A DNA stretch of 64,000 bases from positions 24,593,045 through 24,657,044 of the forward strand of contig OW203990.1 of assembly GCA_934047225.1 (NCBI GenBank), read 5' to 3'. The notes beneath the pieces were generated by a model that saw only the letters and a program-made list of their open reading frames with translations, was not told the origin of the DNA and searched no databases. The translations under genes and the position numbers were made by a program. The stretch comes from Ypsolopha sequella (lineage: Eukaryota; Arthropoda; Insecta; Lepidoptera; Ypsolophidae). Within the stretch, counting starts at the first letter, position 1. Every line of letters starts with the position of its first letter. Positions 54,944-64,000 of this stretch are shown here, piece after piece.

Positions 54944-55389
54944 ACCAACTTTAATTTGAGTAACTTTCCGTCCAATATTTAAATTTTGCATCTCTTATGC
55001 ATAATAAAAATGTTTGTTTGAGTTAAAATAAATAAATTCTAGTAATTAATGTTGTTAATAAAAAGTAACATTTAATAGTAATGGTTTTTTTCCCCTGATA
55101 TGGCATTCAATGTACTATCCAAACTCTGAAAGGCCTGTTGCATAATATTTAAATTGAATCCAGCCTGCCTGCAATTTGCGTGCTTCAATATTGTTTTTTT
55201 GCCCTCCATGTCCCCTGTGTAGATTTTTTATTCCTAAGCATTGCCGATTTTACGGTTCTACTGTTTAATTTGCATAATACGTTACTGTAAAAGCTCGATT
55301 ATTGGTAAATACTATGATTTTCCGGTAAAACCTAAGATTTACCAAGTGATGGTGGTAAAAGTCCGAATTATTATTTAATAATCAGTATT

Positions 55390-55660
55390 ATTGGCAGCGA
55401 TAGCTCAGGGCTCTCAATCTTGAGATACAGGTTCGATCCTCGGTCGAGCACACACCAATGAGTTTTTAGGAATTTTCGTGCATTGTATTTGTTCTTACTT
55501 ATCACTTGTTGAACGGTGATGGAAAACATCGTAAGGAAACCTGCATGCCCTAAAAAGCGTGTATTTGTGCCCGAAGAACGGCAATAGGGTACTCATCACG
55601 TTGGGACATAATAACCGTCGGTGAAACGCGGGTGTACGTAGTGGGGACTGTAACTTGAAA
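55390..55660 (+). mobile_element. tRNA-derived SINE
   Basis: The head GCGATAGCTCAGGGCTCTCA with GGTTCGATCC about 45 bases later is a tRNA-like promoter. The body ends with GGGACATAATAACCGTCGGT and GAAACGCGGGTGT. The same family lies inverted at 31846. Confidence 0.65.
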
Positions 55661-55671
55661 TATATATATAT

Positions 55672-56717
55672 ACAGGGTGGAAAAAATGAAAGGGCCCTGG
55701 AGGGGAACTACCTTAAATCCTTTAGTTAGCTCATTTTACTGAAAGGAAACATTCCTTTATTTTTTAAAAGAAACAAAACTGCATTCAAATATCTTCTAAA
55801 ATTTGCTTGTCTCACCCGGGAACAGAACCAACTAAAAATTTAAAAAATAAACCCTCGCTATTTTATTATACGAATCGGTAGGATTATTGTTCAGGATAAA
55901 ATTTGTCTATTAAACTAAAGTCTTACACTCATCTGTTGTACGAGATACACATGAAATTGAATATTTATTACAAGTTCTTTATTAACAAAACCTAGTACTG
56001 TTCACTTGTAAAGTAATAATTATACGCCATTATTACACAATGACAGCACGGAATGAAAGCAAAACAAAACAAAATTTGAATTTCGAACGAATACTTTTAT
56101 CGATTTTAAAAATGTTGAAAGTTATGTTGAAAGTTCGAACTTCAAATTTGTTGCTCCGCGTTGCAAAAAAAATACGTTCCTTTTTTAAACTTTTCGTCAG
56201 TACGCCTAGTGAAAGAAATAATTGTGCTCTGCATACATTTATTATTACCATTTAACGATTTTCTTATTGAAGTATTCAACAAGGTACTTAAAATAAATAA
56301 CATTAGCAAGCTTGTACTTCATACGATGTCTTTGGATGTAAGAGAGATAAGAAAATTATAACGTGTCATTTACTTGTTACAAGTGAACAGTACTAGGTAT
56401 TGTTAACAAAGAACTTGTAATAGATATTTAATTTCATGAGTATCTCGTACAACAGATGAGTGTAAGACCAAATGTTTATTAGACAAATTTTATTCTGAAC
56501 AATAATCCTACCGATTCGTATGATAAAATAGCGAGGGTTTTTTTTTTTAGTTTTTAGTTGGTTCGATTCCCGGGTGAGACAAGTGAATTTCAGAATATCT
56601 TTGAATGCAGTTTTGTTTCTTTTAAAAAATAAAGGAATGTTTCCTTTCAGTAAAATGAGCTAACTAAAGGATTTAAGGTAGTTCCCCTCCAGGGCCCTTA
56701 AATTTTTTCCACCCTGT
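55672..56717. mobile_element. 1-kb palindromic DNA element
   Basis: Terminal inverted arms of about 350 bases, from ACAGGGTGGAAAAAATGAAA to its complement ending at 56717, with TA on both outer sides. The ~330-base centre (56030-56360) has frames on both strands with no transposase motif, so it is non-autonomous. Confidence 0.85.
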
Positions 56718-56920
56718 ATATTGTAACGTGCGCGTCAGTAGTGAAACGAACTTGTCCCACGATACCTCTCGTATTTATAAATAGTTGCGTTAGGACCAAA
56801 GCCAGGTCGACGCGATAGTGCAACCACCTAACGGCAAAAAAGATTAGTTTTGTTCCCCATTACAGCAAAAACGTATTTATTACGTGACATAATAATAATG
56901 TGTATATTCATTAACTGTAT

Positions 56921-57181
56921 ATAAGGTCTTTCAATTTAAATACAGTAATTTAGGAGGTGATTCAGTATCGTTAATACATCACATTCCACTGCAAAGGATA
57001 TTTTTTTGCGCAAACTTTTTTTTCTCTTCTCAGTACAAAGCGGTCCGATCAGCTGACTCAGTTTGTATGGACAAGTAAAGAAAAAGTTCGCGCAAAAAAA
57101 GGACATTTCAGTGGAATGTGACATATTTACGATACTGAATCACCTCCTAAATTACATTCCATTTAAATTGAAAGACCTTAT
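56921..57181. mobile_element. palindromic MITE
   Basis: ATAAGGTCTTTCAATTTAAA and its complement end the element, with TTAGGAGGTGATTCAGTATC paired to GATACTGAATCACCTCCTAA. Flanks are TA. Confidence 0.8.
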
Positions 57182-57557
57182 ATATAATTTAATGACATTA
57201 ACACGAAAATAACTTTTTGTTTTGAGTAACTCATCAATAAAATTAAGAGTTAAAAGCGTTTGTATGAAAATTTGAATATAAGGGCACCGTGTTTACCAGA
57301 GCTCCTTATAAGCACTCTTCGCTATTAATGTTTTCCCTACTAATTTTAATATTTTCCCAAATAATCCATGACTTGAACCTGAAAAATTTACTAAAATTAA
57401 ATACACACAAAAGTTACAAGCGTTTCAAAGTCCCTGAGTGTAAATTTCATTATTTACTTTTGATGTACGGGATAAGTTTGTTACAAAATTCAAAGTTATA
57501 CAAAATGCTAATAAATAAGGATTTTATTTTTACTAGTCATTTTCATTGCTTTTCCAG

Positions 57558-57607
57558 CCAAAAATTCCAGACACGAAACTGGTAGAAGGGCAGCTTATGC
57601 TTGTTAA
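57558..57607 (+). CDS. possible short terminal exon (unit 1)
   Basis: A strong acceptor (TTTCATTGCTTTTCCAG) is followed in the bank's phase by 15 codons and TAA: AKNSRHETGRRAAYAC. The same acceptor with a related peptide is at 59517. It could be a very short alternative tail, or it could splice from ACTG|GTAGAA at 57584 to the ribbon exon. It could also be an unused acceptor. Confidence 0.25.
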
Positions 57608-57701
57608 AAAAAACATTAGCTTTTAAAACATATTTCAACTGCAACTGCTCTGCTGTAAAATTGGAATTACACTTATGTCATTATTCACTGGACCCACAGG
57701 T

Positions 57702-57962
57702 TATATCACAAACTGGAAGATAAATGATAATGGAAAAATAACAAGTGCCGAGCCATTAGAACAGAAAGATAATATGAGCAACGATCATTGGCCCAAGAAA
57801 ATTCCAGTGCCACCTGGACACAAACGAATAACAGTATTTCGGAAGTGCCGCAACTGCACAAAAAACAAACGTCGATGTGAAACAAAATACATGTGCACTG
57901 GTTGTAAAACGAAGACAGCCTTATGCCCAGGGTGCTTCGAACAGTGGCATTCTAGGTTATGA
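57702..57962 (+). CDS. cysteine-ribbon terminal exon 2 (piggyBac-type)
   Basis: The exon is taken from the AG of GGACCCACAG (57701), which gives the bank's phase: two bases finish GGT, then 86 codons run to TGA (YITNWKINDNGKITSAEPLE, KIPVPPGHKRITVFR). The end is a compact ribbon, KCRNCTKNKRRCETKYMCTG, then CKTKTALCPGCFEQWH. C-x2-C, C-x2-C, C-x2-C-F and a final H match the zinc ribbon at the end of piggyBac transposases, which binds DNA ends. No DDD catalytic domain lies upstream within several kilobases. An ATG at 57675 would give a 95-residue protein by itself, which is the main alternative. Confidence 0.5.
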   Translation, partial: YITNWKINDNGKITSAEPLEQKDNMSNDHWPKKIPVPPGHKRITVFRKCRNCTKNKRRCETKYMCTGCKTKTALCPGCFEQWHSRL

Positions 57963-59516
57963 TTATAAGCTGTTTTATTCATTGTTGTTAAAATTTATAG
58001 TTAGCATAAAACGAACGAGTAGTTTGTTTTAGGTTATTTTATCTCCATCCTCGTTATGTGCTGTTTGTATATCTTTTGTTTTTCCATAAATAACTCAAGG
58101 ATTTTCATGAATAAAGCACAATATTTTCTAACTGATGTTTCTATTCCTGAAACGGCTTTAATTTATATTAGCTGGTAAACGTTTTTTTTTTTGGGATATA
58201 TATGCTTCATACAAAAGGTTAAAACTGAATGTGAATCCAACACCTTATTTTCTTCGTATATTTTTTTGTTATAACTATTATCTAGCGACATCTAACTACG
58301 ACTTTCTATACAGCCCAAAAAGCAAAATTTTATGAAACAACATCATAATAGCTGTCAGGATATCGTGAAAATTGCCTAGTTTTTACGCAAAATTTAATAA
58401 TTTTTTCTATACTGAACATAAAAAAGAGAGAAATACAGACCTCGTTCATGTAAAGAAGATTAAGTTTATACACTTTTCTATAAATAAACGGTTAACGTTT
58501 CATGGAAAAAAGTTTTTACCTGAAACAATTTCACAAATTCGGTGCTTTTTGAATATCTCGCTATCTTGCACCTCTTGATGAGAGGTGGGTCGGAGTGCGG
58601 TGTGGAGGGAAGGGAAACATATATAAAGATTGTGCAACGTTGAGATTAAAGCCATCTGGAAGTCACAAACACCTAAAGCATTCGACAAAACAAACCCCAC
58701 TTCCCCTCTATACCTACACCGCCCCCGCAGAAGGCGGCGGAAAGGTAATCAAACAGCCGGTCCACCCTCGGCTACGACTATCACTACGACACCTAGCGCG
58801 CTACGCCGTAGCCAATTACCGCTACGACGTAGCGTAAATCGCTATTCTAGCTCCCCTATGACGCCACACGCCTTACGCAGGCGAAAACTATTCTTAAGAC
58901 GTAACGACACACGGTACAAGTACGTGCCTGGTCGTTTTTCACCTATCCACGTGTCACAGCCACCTTAGTTCGTCCACACCCCCCCTCGGGGCACACGAAT
59001 AAACAAAAAAAACATTAGACTCGTAGACTTTTAAATAAGACTCCTTCAGACTCTTTAAATAGACTTTTAAAGGACCTTTAAAAACAAAAATAAATAAATA
59101 AACTTTTACAGAGGTTGGGTACTCTCTGTCCCCCTCTTCAAAGTAAAGCTGAAAAGGCCAAAAGGCCGACAGCAAAAAAGATCAACTCAAAAAAAAAAAA
59201 AAAAAAAACCTAAAGCATTAACATAATAAAAATGTGCATATTCATTAACCGTATGTATGTACTTTAATGGCATTAACTCAAAATAACTTTTTGTTTTGAG
59301 TCATAGTCTAACTAACATTCATAACTCATAAAAAAATCAAAAAAATGTTATGAAAATTTTAATATAAGACACCAGATATATAAGTTATATCAGTTATTAA
59401 TATAAGTTATTAATGAAGTAATATAAGTTCACCAGAGCTCCTTATAAGCCCTCTTCGCTACTAATATTTTCCCATTTTATTTTTATTTTTACTAGTCATT
59501 TTCATTGCTTTTCCAG
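57963..59516. other. non-coding, repeat-rich
   Basis: Ends of duplication unit 1, then the inverted partner of the 20.2-20.8 kb repeat (58190-58690), then a GC-richer stretch (58690-58990) with simple arginine-like frames on all strands. A long A-run lies at 59190-59209. No gene seen. Confidence 0.5.
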
Positions 59517-59578
59517 CAAAAATATCCCGACACACAACTATTGGAAGGGCAGCTTATGCTTGTTACAAAAAATATTAG
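59517..59578 (+). CDS. possible short terminal exon (unit 2)
   Basis: The acceptor TTCATTGCTTTTCCAG, then two bases and 19 codons to TAG: AKISRHTTIGRAAYACYKKY. It parallels the 57558 candidate. Conservation of the acceptor and phase in both copies may only reflect recent duplication. Confidence 0.22.
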
Positions 59579-59582
59579 CTAT

Positions 59583-59948
59583 TAATGTTAAAAGTCAGTT
59601 GCTTAGCGCAAAGTGCATAACTTAACTTTGTATTTCTTGTTTTAATTTAAAAAAATGTTGGTATGTGGCATTTGATGCCAATAGTTTAGTAGTGAGGTTT
59701 GTAGAGCAAGAGTTTGAAATTGTATACACAATTAGTCATGATCTTCTCAAACCCAACTTAAAATGCTGTTTTAACTTTGTTTAGACAAGATTATGGCAAA
59801 TTGTGCACTAAATTTCAAATATCCTCACCAATACTGAACTATTGGCGTCAAATGCCAAATACCAACATTTTTAAAAATTTTAACCTCTAAACAAGAAATA
59901 CAAAGTTAAGTTATGCACTTTGCGCTAAGCAACTGACATTTAACCTTA
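59583..59948. mobile_element. palindromic MITE in duplication unit 2
   Basis: Copy of the inner element at 48092 (CAGTTGCTTAGCGCAAAGTG and its complement). Sister unit 1 reads through this site (TTAGCTTTTAAAACATATTT). Confidence 0.8.
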
Positions 59949-60024
59949 ACACATATTTCAACTGCAACTGCTCTGCTGTAAAATCGAAATTACACTTATG
60001 TCGTTATTCACTGGACCCACAGGT

Positions 60025-60285
60025 TATATCACAAACTGGCAAATAAATGATTATAGAAAAAGAACACGTGCCGAGCCACTAGAATGGAAAGATAATATGA
60101 GCAATGATCATTGGCCCAAGAAAATTCCGGTGCCACCTGGATATAAACGAAAAACAGTATTTCGGAATTGCCGCAACTGCACAAAAAACAAACGTCGAAG
60201 TGAAACAAAATACATGTGCACTGGTTGTAAAACGAAGACAGCTTTATGCCCAGGGTGCTTCGAACAGTGGCATTCTTGGTTATGA
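60025..60285 (+). CDS. cysteine-ribbon terminal exon 3 (piggyBac-type)
   Basis: Copy of the exon at 57702 with the same AG (GGACCCACAG ending 60024), length and stop. About a dozen residues differ (for example N-D-Y-R-K-R-T-R for N-D-N-G-K-I-T-S). The six ribbon cysteines in C-x2-C pairs and the final histidine are kept; one cysteine between them (RRCETKY) is serine here, which suggests that position is not a zinc ligand. The open frame is intact despite a MITE insertion upstream, which is consistent with use as an exon. Confidence 0.5.
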   Translation, partial: YITNWQINDYRKRTRAEPLEWKDNMSNDHWPKKIPVPPGYKRKTVFRNCRNCTKNKRRSETKYMCTGCKTKTALCPGCFEQWHSWL

Positions 60286-61528
60286 TTATAAGCTGTGTTA
60301 TACATTGTTGCTAAAATTTATAGTTAGCATAAAACGAACGAGTGGTTTGTTTTAGGTTATTTTATCTCCAGCCTCGTTATGTGCTGTTTGTATAACTTTT
60401 GTTTTTCCATAAATAACTGGATTTTCATGAATAAAGCACAATATTTTTCGAACTGATGTTTCTATTCCTGTAACAGCTTTAATTTATATTAGCTGGTTAA
60501 CAGATTTTTGGGGATATATATGCCTAAGAGGCCCTTTTATGCCTGGATTTTTCTCAAGATTCATACAAAAGGTAAAAACTGAATGTGAAGTTAACAGCTT
60601 GTTTTCTTTATATATTTTTTTTCACATCTTTTATCTAGCGACATCTAACTACGTCTCTAAACAGCCCAAAAAGCAAAATTTGATGAAACACCATGCTTAA
60701 TAGCTGTCAGGATATCGTGAAAATTGCCTAGTTTTTACAAAAAGTTTGGCAAGTTTTTATTTTATTTAGGAAACAAACACTCATTTACGTATAATAAGAA
60801 TTAAATAGAAAATAACAAACAGACCTAAAGTCCCATAAAAGTGAGACACTTATTGAAAAATTTCGAACACAATTAAACAAGACGGAATAAACTAAAAATA
60901 TGCTAAACATTAATGAACAAGCAATATTAACTGTACATAAATTAATTACTTATACAATATTAGTAGTTTAACAATAATATACACACAAAAAAAAATGCAA
61001 AGAACACATTCATACATAGAATAAAGCTTCTCCAACTTTATGTTTATAACTAGATAAGGATAATGCAAAGATATCTATATCGCTTAGACATGTGTTATAC
61101 GTGTTAGAAGCACGTCGGAAAAAAGTATTTTTTGCATAATTGATTGATATAATGTGTAAATAAAAAAAAAATTTTGAACGTGAAGAGGCACGAGGAATTT
61201 TAAATGTAACTTTTTCTAGTAATGCATCGGAATCAATTTTATTGTTAATAATTTTGAAAAGAAATAAAGAATCTAGGTACTTGCGTCTACTTTGCAAGGA
61301 TGGAATGCTATGGCGTTTAGACGCCCACTCATAGCCTTGAAAAAAGTTTCTTGTTCGATACTCAAGTGATTTAAGAAATTGATTTTGTATTCTTTCAAGT
61401 CTATCAATGTGGACTGCGTATTGAGGGTTCCATATGACGCAACCAAATTCCAAAATACTACGAACGTATGTAAAAAACAATGTTTTAAAAGTTGCAGCAC
61501 GTTTGAAGGGCTTTGAAAGTCTAAGTAT

Positions 61529-62112
61529 AGTGCGCGCCAATCTTTTAGTCGCCTCTGATTGAGTTACAAGTGCAAGCTTGCGCAGGTACAGTCAAGGAAA
61601 CAATAATATGAACGGTTAACTATTAAATGTTTACTATAAGTGGGAAGGTGTACTTGTTGTACCTACTTATTTAATATATATTAGTATTTTAGTGCAATCT
61701 TAACTGTTTAATTAAAACAAATTAATATAAACACCATTTTCCTACATTGTCGCCTTAAAACGCTATAACGACCGCGAGGCATAACAACAACAATAAACTT
61801 TAACAAACTAAATCAACAAAACAACAAATAAAGGCAACACAAACTGATTCAACGATTAACTTAACGAATCATAGAATTTTTTCCACGAACGTACTTTTCA
61901 TGCAACGCGCGCGTGTGTAGTGTACGGACGTAGCACTAACACTAACGCATAGTGTTGACACCTGCCGAACGGCGAGCGGGGGGTGTGGTGCGGCATGCAG
62001 GCGGGTGTGCTCCGCGCCCTCGCTCCTGTAACGTCCCCCTGATACCGTAAAACGGCTAATGCGTCGATTCTTGGGGCTAGCTTCAGAGGCGACTAAAAGA
62101 TTGGCGCGCACT
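61529..62112. mobile_element. MITE with AGTGCGCGCC ends inside the LINE
   Basis: AGTGCGCGCCAATCTTTTAG and its complement end the element, with a GTAT duplication on each side (61525-61528, 62113-62116). Joining the flanks restores continuity of the LINE. The centre has a GC-rich section near 61960-62030. Confidence 0.8.
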
Positions 62113-63017
62113 GTATTAGACCTAAGTTTTTATAAGCTCTGGCAATAATATTGTCCATATGTATGTTGAAATGTAGTTTGGAGTCGAGAGTTATGCCCAG
62201 ATCCCTCACCTGGTCAACACGTTTGATAACATTTCTTTCAAACTTGTATTCAAAATTAATAGGATTATGTTTCCGAGTAAAGCTAATTGTGTAGCATTAA
62301 GGACAAGTTCATTTAGCTGACAATAATTGACAAATCTATCTAGGTCCGATTGTAGTTCGTCGCAATCGTTTTCGGGTAAGATAACTTTGAATACTTTTGT
62401 GTCATCTGCATACAACAGATGGCATGAGTTTTCTAAACAGATGCTAATATCATTAATATATAAAGAGAACAAAAATGGACTCAATAATAAGATACTTAGA
62501 AGTAAAACCCTTTAGTGACACAGCCTGACTGCTATTACTAATGTATGATTTTAGCCATCTTAATAGATCACCGTGTATATCGACTCTTTCTAGTTTTGAA
62601 AAAAGTGTATTATGTTTTATTTTATCAAACGCTTTGGAGAAGTCAGTATACACGGCATCCACTTGGCAGCCAGCATCCATGGCGTTTGGTATAAAATCAG
62701 TGTAAGTAATAAGGTTAGTATCAACACTCCGGCCTCTAAAGAAGCCATGTTGTGAAGGTGATATTTAGCGTGCAACAACCTTGGTCAACTGTTCGGTGAC
62801 TATCTTTTCAGGTATTTTACCTAAAAGACAGAGCTTTGAAATAGCCCTATATTGTTTAATATCGTGTTAGTCCCCACCCTTGAGGATAGGCGTGACGAGT
62901 GCTTTCTTCCAGATTTCGGGGAAACAGCCTTTAGCCAGGGATTTGCGGTAAATAATTACTGGAGTAGACAGTTCTTTAGCACATTTTTGTATTATAATAG
63001 AGTGAACTTGATCATGA

Positions 63018-63252
63018 CCTGCCCCCCTATTCTGTATCTTTAGTTACCAACTGCACGAGGTGCCTATCATCAAAAACATAGCTAAAAACTGAAATATCAA
63101 AATTGCCTTTAGTGGGTATTGAACTATTAACAATCTGTGTCGTCACTTCAAGTGCGAAAATATCCTTAGGACATCGGAATTCAATAGTATATCTATGTTT
63201 TTGATGATAGATACCCAGTCCAGAAGGCAACTAGAGATACACAATAGGCCCG
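63018..63252. mobile_element. inverted-repeat MITE inside the LINE
   Basis: CCTATTCTGTATCTTTAGTT and AACTAGAGATACACAATAGG are inverted, with ATCATCAAAAACATAG paired to CTATGTTTTTGATGAT. The same family is nested at 24658. Confidence 0.75.
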
Positions 63253-64000
63253 CTGCACCTTTATTAATATCCACTAGTTCTAATTGTCTAAGTACGAGAG
63301 CTTCACTGATATTAATGAAAGAAATATCGATTGGACTTTCTTCTGAAATATCGGTTGAGGACCCGCTTGTATCAGTATTGCTGTTAGTGACAAATACGAA
63401 GTGAAAGTAGGTATTAAAATAGTTACATATTGTTTCGGGATCAGATGATGTTTTGTCATCGTAGACTATGGTTTCAGGAACAGCGTTAACGGTAAATATT
63501 GACTGAATGAAACTCCAGAAGTACTTAGGTGATTTATGTATATTATCTTCTGCGAAACTTATGTAAGACTGATAGCATTCTTTAATAATTTTCTTTTCTC
63601 TAGCTCTCAGTAACTTAAAATCTTGATAGTCCAGTGGATTCGCATAAGTTGTCCATCTGGTGTGTACTTTCCGCTTTTCGCGAATTAATTTTATGAGCGG
63701 TCTAGAATACCAAGTTGGAAAGTGACTATTATTACAACCCCTACGCACTGGAATGAACTCTTTACGTAATATTGAAGTCACCGACTATCAAAAATGTATC
63801 ATGAGGAAGGCTAAACATAATTTCAGAAACATTATCAAAAAATTGTTGCAATAAAGAGTGCAAGTTATATAATTTTTTCTAAACTGGAAATGAAAAAGAT
63901 AGAAATACAGACGTCGTTCATGTAAAGAAGACTAAGTTTATACACTTTTCTATAAATAAACAGTCGTCGAAATCAGTGGGTCGAAATATATTTAAAATAA

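Larger units (their letters stand above)
57280..58380 (+). repeat. ribbon-exon duplication, unit 1
   Basis: The block from CCAGAGCTCCTTATAAGC through the ribbon exon to GGATATCGTGAAAATTGCCT recurs at 59420-60745, where a MITE interrupts it (59583-59948). Confidence 0.75.
60760..63900 (-). mobile_element. LINE (jockey/CR1-like), broken by two insertions
   Basis: On the minus strand from the right: an endonuclease-RT linker (63781-63253, with KSPKYFWSFIQ), the reverse-transcriptase core (63000-62206: QHGFFRGRSVDTN, VYTDFSKAFDKI, LYINDIS, LLYADDTK), and a C-terminal block (61528-61010: VRSILEFGCVIWNP, LERIQNQFLKSL, RRKYLDSLFLFKI). The catalytic YADD is present but the frame has several breaks. 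Foreign blocks occupy 63018-63252 and 61529-62112. The 5' end lies outside the window or is lost. Confidence 0.8.

Noticed and set aside
58595..58968. Arginine/threonine-rich overlapping frames
   Set aside because: Two overlapping frames in GC-rich repeat sequence with no start context, acceptor or family match.

Overview
The window looks like a lepidopteran (moth or butterfly) nuclear genome. It is AT-rich and intron-rich, and packed with short palindromic DNA elements. It carries the Lepidoptera-typical dispersed repeat containing 'ACGGGACCCTATTACTAAG' (near 433-450), Helitron-like pieces, tRNA-derived SINEs, jockey/RTE-type LINE remnants and a BEL/Pao LTR retrotransposon. The species cannot be named from the sequence alone.

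The organising feature is a one-strand (+) bank of alternative 3' coding exons. I find 14 intact FLYWCH zinc-finger exons (617, 4753, 7569, 19900, 21762, 26824, 29075, 30113, 32198, 34026, 41547, 42763, 48716, 50859) and one decayed relic (about 20974-21118). Between them lie two exons for a lysine/arginine-rich YRE-K/R-L module (10934, 25799), three for a piggyBac-type cysteine ribbon (about 54706, 57702, 60025), and one four-exon unit (35630-40181). Every one follows a 3' splice site and begins with two bases that finish a codon, so all could be joined to the same upstream donor ending one base into a codon. No BTB or other shared 5' exon is visible. This architecture matches the variable 3' half of modifier of mdg4, mod(mdg4), whose Drosophila isoforms are made by alternative and trans-splicing. 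The assignment is by architecture and FLYWCH sequence; transcripts would have to prove it.

Layout. 1-12.5 kb: FLYWCH exons 1-3 and the first basic module among repeats. 12.5-18.7 kb: a young BEL/Pao element with 178-bp LTRs and a 5-bp target duplication. 19.9-27.1 kb: FLYWCH exons 4-6, the relic and the second basic module. 28.8-34.3 kb: a triplicated exon block plus one more FLYWCH exon. 35.6-40.2 kb: the four-exon unit. 41.5-51.3 kb: one FLYWCH exon, then a chain of three FLYWCH exons and two small cassettes that have donors as well as acceptors and could be spliced in series. 54.7-60.3 kb: the ribbon exons. 60.8-63.9 kb: an antisense LINE broken by two smaller insertions.

If the interpretation is right, all these genes act as one: each exon supplies a different DNA- or protein-binding tail to a common chromatin protein, while transposon insertions and local duplications reshape the bank.
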